A stretch of 36,247 nt of DNA from positions 1-36,247 of the IMG/VR virus record IMGVR_UViG_3300011114_000528; one strand, given 5' to 3'. A model generated the notes under the pieces. That model was not told the origin of the DNA. It worked only from the letters and a program-made list of their open reading frames with translations, and did no database searches. Positions 28,384-36,247 of this stretch are shown here, in pieces. Within the stretch, counting starts at the first letter, position 1. The number at the start of each line of letters is the position of its first letter. The position numbers and the translations under genes were made by a program. Origin of the DNA: a virus.

Positions 28384-30347
28384 TGTTGAGTTCCTAATTT
28401 GTTGACAATTTGACCAGAAACACCACCCGTAAAGGCTGCGCGAGTCGCCGCATTAGCATTCAACGCTTTAATCAATTGATCCACATTTTGCAGATTACCT
28501 TTTGCCTCTGAGCCTTTGCTCATCAACATTTTGGCAAGTTCGTTTCTTGTTGTTTCTGGAAGTGCAACACTATTCCATGACTTGCCAACAGATTTTGCTG
28601 CTTCAACCAAATTGCCGGTGATTCCACTTTTTGCAGCTTGAGCGGCATCTAGCAACGCCTGATTATCAAGATCTCCGGCGGCATACAGCCGCCCCGCTGT
28701 TTGTGATCCTCGGCCAGTAGCTTCAAGGGCTTTCAATTGCCCTTCTTTTGCAATTTCTGCGGAAAATTTACGGTAATCATTGCCAAATATTTCGCGCAAT
28801 TTGTCGCTGGTTGCGGGTTCCTTCCACATCTTCAGCAATGATGTTTGCCCGGCCTCGGTGCCGACCTTATCACGCAGGGATTGCAATGCACCAACACGGA
28901 ATGCTTCAAGTTCGCTTGCGCTCATTCCTTTGGTTAATTCTGCAACCTTTAACGAATCCACCTTCATGGAGGTTCGTCCTGTTTCAATTGCAGTCTTTAA
29001 TTCCGCAGGACCGGCAAACGCATCCCGAGCCAATTTGTATATGGAATTTCCTGTTTGATCTTTTGGCGAAAGATCATCCATTTTTTGCGTAAGAGAAGTC
29101 CTTAAATTGTCATAAGCGCGGCTTTGTGGGGACGCTTTGAAGTTAGGCTTTTCGCTTTCGGCAAGTTGCCACAATGTTTTTTTCATTGTGTCTATTGCAT
29201 CAAAAGGAACATCATCCCCCACTTTTAACGTCGATAAATCAATGGGCACTTTACCTTCCGTTCGTGCCAGTTTTTCAGCCGCTTTATGGGCCTCTGGCGC
29301 TCTTTGCAGAAGGTTATACAAGTCTTTATCAACCCGAACAGAAACGCCCTCTAAAGCGTCGTATAAAGGCGCAGCGTTTGCTTTTTGTGTTGATTCCAAA
29401 GCGTCTAGAGTTGCGGTATAGCCTTTTCCTTTGGTGCCAAGTGCGTCATCGGCAGCGGTCATAATCCGACCGGCTCGGCCAGACTGTCGTCCTCTAATCA
29501 ACTGCTCTACAGTATCTTTAGTTTTTCCCGGAAGGGTTGCCAAAACATCCAGCAATTGTTTAGGAGCTTGCCCAGAAACATCCGCAATAGTGGCTTCCGG
29601 TCCGAATCGTTCAATGCGGGCCGCAGCTCGTCCTGCTGGTGTGCTGAGTGCGCCTGATTGCGTGAATACAGATCCTTCCGGTGCGCCGCGCATCAATGCT
29701 TCAGCGAGTTTAGCGGTTGCAGCATTTTGGGCTAATTGTGGCGAATATCTTTGGGCAACATTGCTAACAACAGCACCGCCAGCACCTAATGCGCCTTGTC
29801 CCGCACCACCTAAAGCCGCGCCACCCGCGCCGCCTTTTGCTATGTCAGCAACAACGCCCCCTAAATCTTTTGCTGTTGATTCGCCTGCTCCGCTTATTGC
29901 GCCCTGAATCCCGCCCACTCTGGCCGCTTGTAAAACCTTTGGCAACATCCCGACCGCAACAGGAGCAGCAGACGCAGCTCCCCCGCCTAGCATCATGGTC
30001 GGTGCCGCAGTCATGGCGCTGGTGGTTGCTGCGGTTACAGGGTAATACTTGCGAAATTGTTCCGTTGCTCCGCGAATGTAATCGCGTACATCTTTGTACT
30101 TTCCAAATGGCGAGGCAACAGCACCAGCCAACTCGTCTAAGAAACCAAAGGTCGGACCCTGCAAGGCATTTATTGCGCCCTGTACGCTTGATCCGATCGG
30201 CATTCCACCAATAGAAATATCGGCACGCCGACCGGCCTGCATGGAGGGAGATTCTTGATCTTTACCAGTAACCAACACAAAACCTTCCGGCAATTTCGGT
30301 TGATTTTGTTGCTCTGTTACCAATTCAAACCCTTCCGGTAAAGGCAT
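28380..30347 (-). CDS. Large internal/ejection virion protein
   Basis: A 655-residue protein. Start at 30347 (MPLPEG) is chosen because AGGGAG precedes it directly and because the longer start at 30371 would overlap the previous gene. Two LPEGF-LV motifs near residues 3 and 20 recall podovirus internal/ejection proteins. A long hydrophobic, glycine/alanine-rich segment (VLGGAGQGALGAGGAVV region) and helical remainder would fit insertion into the host envelope. No lytic transglycosylase motif was seen. Confidence 0.75.
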   Translation of the reverse strand: MPLPEGFELVTEQQNQPKLPEGFVLVTGKDQESPSMQAGRRADISIGGMPIGSSVQGAINALQGPTFGFLDELAGAVASPFGKYKDVRDYIRGATEQFRKYYPVTAATTSAMTAAPTMMLGGGAASAAPVAVGMLPKVLQAARVGGIQGAISGAGESTAKDLGGVVADIAKGGAGGAALGGAGQGALGAGGAVVSNVAQRYSPQLAQNAATAKLAEALMRGAPEGSVFTQSGALSTPAGRAAARIERFGPEATIADVSGQAPKQLLDVLATLPGKTKDTVEQLIRGRQSGRAGRIMTAADDALGTKGKGYTATLDALESTQKANAAPLYDALEGVSVRVDKDLYNLLQRAPEAHKAAEKLARTEGKVPIDLSTLKVGDDVPFDAIDTMKKTLWQLAESEKPNFKASPQSRAYDNLRTSLTQKMDDLSPKDQTGNSIYKLARDAFAGPAELKTAIETGRTSMKVDSLKVAELTKGMSASELEAFRVGALQSLRDKVGTEAGQTSLLKMWKEPATSDKLREIFGNDYRKFSAEIAKEGQLKALEATGRGSQTAGRLYAAGDLDNQALLDAAQAAKSGITGNLVEAAKSVGKSWNSVALPETTRNELAKMLMSKGSEAKGNLQNVDQLIKALNANAATRAAFTGGVSGQIVNKLGTQQ

Positions 30348-30349
30348 CT

Positions 30350-31822
30350 TTATCTCCCTGCCGGTTGCCAAGTATTCCCACCATCGGTAGATATTCTTTC
30401 TTCTCCTGTGGTGGGATTTCTTGCTCGTATTTGTGATGCCGCATTTTGTTGTTGCGGCATTCTTTGCATACCTGGACCCGATTGAACTTTAAGTGCGTTA
30501 ATTGCGGTTTGCCTGTTTGCCGTTTTTTGTTTAATTACTTCTGGCGAATCACCCAACTGAGGAAAGTATTGTTTTTGTGCGCTAGCAAATTCAGACGGCG
30601 CAATTGAAGCGCCAGATTCTTGGCGCAAAATGGCGTTTACAAAATTTCGTTGTGCTTGTTCAACTTGTTGCTGTGCAGGTGATGCCGCTAAATTAGCAAT
30701 CGTTTCAAGACCCCCACCAATAACCGGCACCCCACCCGCGTAAGATTTTATTAAACTCGGAATTATTTCTCCTTTTTTTCCTACAGAATTAATAATTTGA
30801 TCTGCTTCACCGGCTCTTGATGCAAAGCCGGTTGCTTTTCCTTGAAATTCTGTTAAAGGTTTTCCACCTTGAAGCGGCATTCCTGAAGTTGTCATAACAG
30901 GAGTCGCAACGCCTGTTTTGGGATTAAATGCAACAGCGCCGCCTTCTGTTTCTTGGAAAGACATAGATGGATTTTCAGCTTGCCATTTGCTCAAATTAAA
31001 CTGCTGAATGCTTACGCCAAGCCGCTGTGCCTCGCGTCTGTCTTGCGCTTGTTGTGCGGCAGAAAGATTGTTAAACGCCCTGTCTGCAAGTGCTTGCGAT
31101 TGCGCTAATGTGGCTTTCGTATCAGGCGACATGGTGCGTTCTATTGGTTGTGGATTTTGTTCAAATCCAGTACGCGGAATCATTGAGCCGCCAATATTAG
31201 CAAGCTCTGTTTTCGGTCCTTGTTGACCGCCGAGCCTGAATGTCGCCTCTGGATTCGGGGAGTTCATATCAACAAAGCCAACACGCTTACCACCTTCGGG
31301 CGTCGGCAATTCTACTTTTTCCCATTTTGACGCTTTGGGCAAAGAGGCCGTCAACAATGCACCACCAGCGCCTTGCACCATCGGATTTACAGAACTCATT
31401 GAAAGCTCTAGCGCACGAGCCATGTCAGGCGCTTTGGCAGGGATAGCGGGTCGTCCCGGCCCGACACCTTCGCCGCCCATAAAGCCTTCGCCGCTCGGAA
31501 CAGGTATTTCTGCTTGGCCCGGCGTTCCTTTCAAAGCCTCAATAAATTGCTTTCCTTGTTCAGAAGATTGAGTTCTGAATTGCTCCCCCAACGCCTTCTT
31601 CTCCTCGGAAATATCTCTTTGTGCCTTCCCGCCCATGTACATCTGGAGTGCTTTGGCGATACCTGAGAGCGGCGAGATCGGTGCCTCGATGCCCTGATAG
31701 CTGGAACGCTCGATGGGCTGGAAGGCTTGCTGCTGCATGATCTCGGCCATCTTCTGCCGCCGAGCGAGTTCCTCAAGCTGCGTCTGATACGGATTTGCGA
31801 TGTTAAAACTGACATCAGCCAT
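30350..31822 (-). CDS. Putative internal/ejection virion protein
   Basis: A 490-residue helical, Gln/Ala-rich protein beginning ADVSFNIANPYQTQLEELAR and with coiled-coil potential. Its slot between tail hub and fibre matches internal-capsid or ejection proteins of podoviruses, but no named domain was found. Confidence 0.72.
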   Translation of the reverse strand: MADVSFNIANPYQTQLEELARRQKMAEIMQQQAFQPIERSSYQGIEAPISPLSGIAKALQMYMGGKAQRDISEEKKALGEQFRTQSSEQGKQFIEALKGTPGQAEIPVPSGEGFMGGEGVGPGRPAIPAKAPDMARALELSMSSVNPMVQGAGGALLTASLPKASKWEKVELPTPEGGKRVGFVDMNSPNPEATFRLGGQQGPKTELANIGGSMIPRTGFEQNPQPIERTMSPDTKATLAQSQALADRAFNNLSAAQQAQDRREAQRLGVSIQQFNLSKWQAENPSMSFQETEGGAVAFNPKTGVATPVMTTSGMPLQGGKPLTEFQGKATGFASRAGEADQIINSVGKKGEIIPSLIKSYAGGVPVIGGGLETIANLAASPAQQQVEQAQRNFVNAILRQESGASIAPSEFASAQKQYFPQLGDSPEVIKQKTANRQTAINALKVQSGPGMQRMPQQQNAASQIRARNPTTGEERISTDGGNTWQPAGR

Positions 31823-31832
31823 TCTTTTCCCC

Positions 31833-32735
31833 TTAACCCGGTCTCATGCCGAAAGCCATTGCGCCAGATCCCAACAAATCGTAAAGCCCTTTATTGGCCG
31901 CATTAACGTTTGCAGATTGAATCCCATAACTCTGCATCCCTGCCTGCCCCCCCGCTTGCGCTCCGGCAAAGACGGGCGCAGGCGCAATGTTCGTCGGCTG
32001 ATACCCTTGAAACTGCGGCATCTGGATCTGTGAGCCACCCATGAGGCCAATGATCTCATTAAGCGGCTGGCCCCGCAGTTGTAGCTGCTGCCCGAGTGCC
32101 TGCTGCTGCGCGGTGTTTCCGAATTGAGCGCCTGCGAGCTGCTGGTTAAATCCTTGAGCATTCGCCGAGGTGTCCAGTCCGATCCCCTGCAATGCCGCCT
32201 GCGTTAGCAGATCGTTCTGCTGATAGCCCTGCGAGCGTTTGGCGTTCTCATAAGCCTCGCCGCCAGGCACCAGACCTTGATTGGCAAGCCGCTGCTCGGT
32301 TGCTTTTGATTGTTGCTCGAGCATGGGCTGCAATCGGGACAGAATGGCCTGCTGTCCGGTCATCCCTGCATTGACCGGCATTTTGGCGATCCCGCTCGTA
32401 TCAAGCGAGGTCTGGATGGGCGGGAGATTGGGGTCAAACGCCGAGCCGAGGACATTCTGCGCGGTGCCTATGCCTTGCAGTCCCAAATCGGCAAGGTTTC
32501 TTTGTACCTTTTGCTGCGCCTCAAGCGTCCCTTGAGCCTCCGGGTTCAGACTCTGGGTAATGGTCGGCTGATCGCCTTCACCAAAACTGACCGTCTGGCT
32601 TCCGAGAGGACCGTACACATTCGGATTATTGAACCGACCTTGCAGGCGAGCGGTCGCCTCATTCGCTGCGCCTTGCTCGCGGGCAGCTCCGGCATAGTCA
32701 GGCGTTGCAGGTGGCGAGGGTGAGTCTTTGCCCAT
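31833..32735 (-). CDS. Putative internal/ejection virion protein, Gln-rich
   Basis: A 300-residue protein with a TPDYAGAAREQGAANEA lead that I recognise from podovirus-like virion proteins, rich in Gln, Gly and Asn (GNTAQQQALGQQLQL). Start at 32735 follows AGGAGA. Likely part of the ejected protein set; sequence gives no mechanism. Confidence 0.75.
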   Translation of the reverse strand: MGKDSPSPPATPDYAGAAREQGAANEATARLQGRFNNPNVYGPLGSQTVSFGEGDQPTITQSLNPEAQGTLEAQQKVQRNLADLGLQGIGTAQNVLGSAFDPNLPPIQTSLDTSGIAKMPVNAGMTGQQAILSRLQPMLEQQSKATEQRLANQGLVPGGEAYENAKRSQGYQQNDLLTQAALQGIGLDTSANAQGFNQQLAGAQFGNTAQQQALGQQLQLRGQPLNEIIGLMGGSQIQMPQFQGYQPTNIAPAPVFAGAQAGGQAGMQSYGIQSANVNAANKGLYDLLGSGAMAFGMRPG

Positions 32736-33141
32736 ATCTTTCTCCTAGAAACCGACACGCATCGCGTGTCATTGTGTACAAAACAAGATCACCTTCGGGC
32801 CTCGCGTCCTTGATTCGTCCCTCTTCAGCAAAGCCCATTTTTCTGACCAGTTTGATGCTTTCCTCATTATCCGACCCAACCGGGACAATAATCTTTTCAA
32901 CCTGCGCGACGTTGAACGGGTAATCAAATATCGCCGCTAGATAAGCAGGTGTCATTTTGCCTTCGACCGCAATGTGGCACCAGATGCTCTGATGATTCCA
33001 GTTTTCATAGATAACGCCCGCCACCATCTCCCCGTCACACTCCAGCCCGATCGCCTGAGAACGCTCCTCAAAATACCCTCCCCGAATGCGTCGGGCGACC
33101 CAATGGCCGACCTTCGCCCCGTTGACTATATTCCGGCCCAT
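32698..33141 (-). CDS. GNAT-like acetyltransferase-type virion-module protein
   Basis: A 147-residue protein of GNAT-like layout: VAGVIYENW strand, IFDYPFNVAQVEKIIVPVG, then SIKLVRKMGFAEEGRI and GDLVLYTM. Related proteins occur in this slot of T7-like and other podoviruses, sometimes as internal virion proteins. Whether it retains catalysis is unclear. It overlaps the tail-hub gene by 16 bases and runs into the next gene by 38. Confidence 0.75.
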   Translation of the reverse strand: MGRNIVNGAKVGHWVARRIRGGYFEERSQAIGLECDGEMVAGVIYENWNHQSIWCHIAVEGKMTPAYLAAIFDYPFNVAQVEKIIVPVGSDNEESIKLVRKMGFAEEGRIKDARPEGDLVLYTMTRDACRFLGERYGQRLTLATCNA

Positions 33142-34700
33142 CCGGTTTGATAGACCACATCAGTTGATGCCCATTCTATTTCCAGCCCGCTACTCGCGCT
33201 GGTCAACAAGATCGCCCCGCAATAGCCCAATCCGGTGATGCCCTGCCAGTTGTTCGTGATCTGCAAACCAGCGCCCCAATTGGATACGTCCCAAGTGCCA
33301 ACGTCCCAAAGACCGACCGAACTGGGCGAGAAGGCCAGAGGCGCGGCGTTGTTCTGAACGTCAAAATCTACGTTAATGCCGACAGAAATGGCGGGAGTTC
33401 CGTTTGTAAAGATGCTCGGCCTGGCGCGGGTAAAGTATTTCTTTACTCCGCGAGAGCCTAAATAATTAAACGCTTGCAGCGCATTTGCCGAGATATTTAC
33501 GCTGTTGTCGGCATAAGAATCGTCCCATGCTTTACCTACAAATCCGTTCCCGCCGAAATACGGATCATCTCCGTAGTCTTCCCAGACGTTCGCTTCCCAC
33601 CCGGTGAACTGGCACCAGCTTTTCGTGATGGTGTTCATGCAATATTGCTGCTGCTGCGACCCGTCAGCAACAGGGACATTTATCCAAACTGCGGTTCGCT
33701 TGGCGTTGTAATAAACCTGCCAGCCGACTGAGGCGTGGGTTCCACCGTAGGCGGTGGTCGCAGCCGTTATAGCGCCCTGAATCTTGTTTGAGAGAGCGAC
33801 CCGAGGATCAAGCCTTGAGGATTGAAGGCTCTGCGCCATCGGCATCAGGCCGTCGTAGGTAAGGATCAGCAGATCCCCGCCCCACTTGAGCATGGCTCGT
33901 TTGGAAATAGGGCTGCCGAGCTTCCAGACGCCCGCCAGCGCCCAAGTAGCATCGCTTGCAGGGTCGGTGCCTCGGTAGACAATCACCTCGCCGTTGGACG
34001 TTACAAAGGCCAGATTGTCGTCGACACCGTAGCCCGCATCGATCGTCCAGGTATCCAGATCCACAAGATGCCCGCCGAATTTGGCGATGGAACTGAGGTC
34101 GAGGGATTGCGCCGCGCCGCCGACCGCGCTGGTCGGGAGATACCAGGCTTTCAGCGTGTCCTTTTGGATGAACCATACCCGGTTCTTGAAAAGGGTCACA
34201 TTGTCCAGCGTGGTCGTGGTCACGCCGGTGATAGCCGGAGTGGACGCATTATCTACGGCAGTCCAAGTTGTACCGTCATAAAGGAGAGGCTTATCTACTC
34301 CATTGACCGCGTAGAGGTAATTACCGCCCGTTGTAGCGACGTTTGTGTATTCCCAGATGGCATTAGTCAGGCCGCTGACAACGGCAGCACCTACGGCCCC
34401 GCCTGCGGTCACATCGTAGATCGACAGGGACGGCGTGCCAACGACCGCGAACAGTTTGTTTGTTGCGCCACCCGAGTACGAAAAAAGGCTCTGGGCCTGC
34501 CCTGTGAACCCCGTCGCCCATCGGCTATAGCCGCCTCGCAGAACGCAGTTGCTGACCGTCGGGAAGTAGTTGATTAGCGTCACCGCGTCCATCGGCTCCA
34601 TGTTGGCGAGGGAATCGCGTGCGTTCCAGCCGCCGACAGGTGCCGGAATCGACTGCACATTCGCAGCCGTTCGTTGAACCATCTGGTTAGGGCGGGCCAT
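33126..34700 (-). CDS. Tail hub / DNA-stabilisation protein (P22 gp10 or tail tube B-like)
   Basis: A 524-residue beta-rich protein starting with APVGGWNARDSLANM, typical of podovirus tail-hub/DNA-plug proteins, with repeated propeller-like strands (LFAVVGTPSLSIYDVT, YLYAVNGVDKPLLYDG). A WDVGTWDVSNW motif recurs near its C-terminus. It follows the adaptor gene by one base. I cannot tell gp10-type from tail-tube-B-type by eye. Confidence 0.82.
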   Translation of the reverse strand: MARPNQMVQRTAANVQSIPAPVGGWNARDSLANMEPMDAVTLINYFPTVSNCVLRGGYSRWATGFTGQAQSLFSYSGGATNKLFAVVGTPSLSIYDVTAGGAVGAAVVSGLTNAIWEYTNVATTGGNYLYAVNGVDKPLLYDGTTWTAVDNASTPAITGVTTTTLDNVTLFKNRVWFIQKDTLKAWYLPTSAVGGAAQSLDLSSIAKFGGHLVDLDTWTIDAGYGVDDNLAFVTSNGEVIVYRGTDPASDATWALAGVWKLGSPISKRAMLKWGGDLLILTYDGLMPMAQSLQSSRLDPRVALSNKIQGAITAATTAYGGTHASVGWQVYYNAKRTAVWINVPVADGSQQQQYCMNTITKSWCQFTGWEANVWEDYGDDPYFGGNGFVGKAWDDSYADNSVNISANALQAFNYLGSRGVKKYFTRARPSIFTNGTPAISVGINVDFDVQNNAAPLAFSPSSVGLWDVGTWDVSNWGAGLQITNNWQGITGLGYCGAILLTSASSGLEIEWASTDVVYQTGWAGI

Positions 34701-34701
34701 G

Positions 34702-35610
34702 TCAGTTGCCGTAGCCTGAATCAGGAATGTTGTCGTAGCCGATCAAGACGGTGCCTGGGCGAGGTGCGAACGACAGGTTCGCGCTGGACATGTCAAGCGC
34801 AAGAGCCGCCTCGTATTCCTCAAGGTAATTCCGATACATGGCTGTGGTGTCAAAGCCCTTCGCCTCAAAATACTTGAGCTTTGTATTGAGAACCATCAAC
34901 CGCGAGGGATAAATGGTCGTGTCGGTGTCGACGGTGAAGGATAGTTTTACCGCACCATTGGCGGCGTTCGCCCATCCGTTGCTGCGATACTCAAACCCGA
35001 GATATTCAGCGTTTGAGAACCCCGGCCAGATCTGAAAGTAACCCCCAAACAAACGCCACCGAACTCGCGGCCCGGTCGAGATGTAGCCCGAGAGCAGCCA
35101 TTCCCATTGCTGTGCGTCCTCTGGGCCTAGCATTTCCCAATGTTTATCCTTATCCCACATCGTGCGCGGAATCAGAGCCTCGTAGTCGGCGGGCAAGTCG
35201 TAGCGCATCTTTTGAAAGTAGACCGTCGCAGCAGATCCACCCGCCGCGCTGAAGTCGGCGTTCATCGTGACCTGCGTTCCCGAATCAACGCTTGCAATAA
35301 AGCAGTTCTGATTGATGCCGGTGCCGATCGCCTGATAGGTCGTGTCCAGACCTGTGGTGCTTGGAATGCCTGTGATGACCCGGCTGGCCGTTGTCCAGTT
35401 GCCGGTCGTGGTCAAAAATTCAGTATAAAACTGATTCTGCTTGGTCAGGGCTTGCCACGGATGCTTGCGGAGCAGCTCGTAGCCGCTCGCATTCATCAGG
35501 GCGAGGATCTGGATAACGTCCTGATTCGTGTTCCCCGCCACATACGTCGGCGTTGAAACGCCCAGCTCGTTCGTGACTTGCTGGACGAGTTGCAGCATCG
35601 TGTAAGACAT
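34702..35610 (-). CDS. Head-tail adaptor protein (tail tube A-like)
   Basis: A 302-residue protein: MLQLVQQVTNELGV and then LMNASGYELLRKHPW at the N-terminus, a RYDLPADYEALIPRTMWD core and a C-terminal YEAALALDM segment, the pattern of podovirus adaptor/tail-tube-A proteins that attach beneath the portal. It lies between the coiled-coil gene and the tail hub, as expected. Confidence 0.82.
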   Translation of the reverse strand: MSYTMLQLVQQVTNELGVSTPTYVAGNTNQDVIQILALMNASGYELLRKHPWQALTKQNQFYTEFLTTTGNWTTASRVITGIPSTTGLDTTYQAIGTGINQNCFIASVDSGTQVTMNADFSAAGGSAATVYFQKMRYDLPADYEALIPRTMWDKDKHWEMLGPEDAQQWEWLLSGYISTGPRVRWRLFGGYFQIWPGFSNAEYLGFEYRSNGWANAANGAVKLSFTVDTDTTIYPSRLMVLNTKLKYFEAKGFDTTAMYRNYLEEYEAALALDMSSANLSFAPRPGTVLIGYDNIPDSGYGN

Positions 35611-36138
35611 TTACGCCTCTTTGGGTGGCCTGCCGGGTTTGCGCTGGTTCATCAGCATCGCCATCTGCGCCTTCAATTCATCCAATTCAAGTCGCGTCTG
35701 CTCAAGGTCCGAACTGTTTTGCGTTTGGTTCTTGCGAGCAAGAAACGCCCTTGCGAGTTCGCGCAAGCCCGCTGCACCCATGCCGACCTTCTGGACCTGA
35801 GAATCTGAGGCGGTTGCGACTTGTTCGACGGTCTGAAACTTGAGGATCTGAAGTTCAGCCATTTGCCGGTCGTTGAATTCCTCGGGTGCGGCCTTGTGCC
35901 ACACCTCTAGAGGAGTGCCGATCAACGACCCGTCGCTGTTTTTCATCTGGTAATACAGCCATTGCCTCGGGAATCGTTCCTTGTGATCTTCGCGCACAGG
36001 CTGATCGATTTCGGTGGTCTTGTCCCCAGGTATCATTATCCGAACAAACGGCACGCCCTCGTAGGGTTTGCGATCATTCTCATAAAACTCAACGTGAAGG
36101 TGTGAGTCTGAATTGCTGATATCGCTATCAAGTGCCAT
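35611..36138 (-). CDS. Virion-module protein with C-terminal coiled coil
   Basis: The complete 175-residue version of the gene truncated at 1-493. The N-terminal part is beta-rich (VPFVRIMIPGDKTTEI, RFPRQWLYYQMKN), then ELQILKFQTVEQVATASD, and a C-terminal coiled coil ending in RKPGRPPKEA. The start at 36138 follows AGGAGA. The final GRP motif suggests DNA contact. Function unknown; it lies just before the head-tail adaptor. Confidence 0.8.
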   Translation of the reverse strand: MALDSDISNSDSHLHVEFYENDRKPYEGVPFVRIMIPGDKTTEIDQPVREDHKERFPRQWLYYQMKNSDGSLIGTPLEVWHKAAPEEFNDRQMAELQILKFQTVEQVATASDSQVQKVGMGAAGLRELARAFLARKNQTQNSSDLEQTRLELDELKAQMAMLMNQRKPGRPPKEA

Positions 36139-36247
36139 CGTCTTCTCCTGTGGGGATTTAAGTTTTGGTGCCGTTGATGCTGTACCACATTGCATTCGTT
36201 ACCGCGAAAAAGATGCTTGTGTGATCTTTGGCGATAGAAGCGGATGT
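35646..36247. repeat. Right copy of divergent terminal redundancy
   Basis: Same locus as 1-602, with 16 substitutions. This copy contains the full 3' end of the coiled-coil gene, while the left copy continues into the fibre-like paralogues. Merging them gives one uninterrupted late operon. Confidence 0.9.
36158..36247 (-). CDS. Fragment: 3' end of fibre-like paralogue 2
   Basis: The last 29 codons and stop of the gene complete at 513-878, cut by the right contig edge. The bases are identical to 513-602, so it adds no new gene and simply marks the contig overlap. Confidence 0.85.
   Translation of the reverse strand, partial: TSASIAKDHTSIFFAVTNAMWYSINGTKT

Noticed and set aside
1-36247. Temperate-phage functions (integrase, attachment site, CI-like repressor operon)
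   Set aside because: No recombinase or att-like duplication was found; the small HTH and XRE-like domains alone do not show lysogeny.
1-36247. tRNA genes
   Set aside because: No cloverleaf with conserved T-loop was spotted by eye; gaps between genes are mostly too short. A tRNAscan run would settle it.

Overview
The window reads as an essentially complete tailed-phage genome of podovirus type. It encodes terminase, a P22-like portal, scaffold, capsid, head-tail adaptor, a tail hub, ejection-type proteins, a tail fibre and a lysis cassette. There is no tape-measure, sheath or tail-tube gene. I see no integrase, tRNA, DNA polymerase or RNA polymerase. The M15 endopeptidase with a 3TM holin, the strong AGGAG ribosome sites and the sigma70-like promoters suggest a Gram-negative, probably proteobacterial, host. 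The host itself cannot be read from the sequence. Bases 1-602 and 35646-36247 are the same locus with no indels and 16 substitutions, so the contig appears to close on itself into a unit of about 35,645 bp.

There are two divergent transcription units separated by a promoter region at about 17195-17362. The minus-strand unit runs leftward from 17194: a small DNA-binding protein, an XRE/sigma-region-4 fusion, a prim-pol/helicase, a PP-loop PAPS-reductase-like protein, a VRR-NUC-like nuclease, terminase, portal, scaffold, major capsid, decoration-like proteins, a DUF115-methyltransferase fusion and paired fibre-like paralogues. It then passes through the contig junction (1 to 36247) and continues 36138 to 25012 with the adaptor, tail hub, ejection proteins, tail fibre and lysis genes. 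It ends at a terminator facing the early unit (24952-24978).

The plus-strand unit (17363-24952) holds a Sak4-like ATPase, a DUF669-type protein and a PD-(D/E)XK nuclease with a probable Fe-S cysteine set. Together these form a recombination module. They are followed by about 17 small, tightly overlapping accessory genes, many of them zinc-ribbon, coiled-coil or single-TM proteins. One encodes an almost pure Ser-X dipeptide repeat from a G-rich hexanucleotide tract.

The standout is that the major capsid protein gene is split by a 694-nt group I intron (4059-4752). The first 27 codons lie at 4753-4833 and the remaining 306 at 3138-4058. P1 with the U.G splice-site wobble, P7, P8, P9 and an extra 3' hairpin can all be drawn, the intron ends in G, and a GIY-YIG homing endonuclease sits in the P8 loop. 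A cluster of GGACA/TGTCC palindromes at 14322-14468, next to the primase, is the best candidate origin or operator array.
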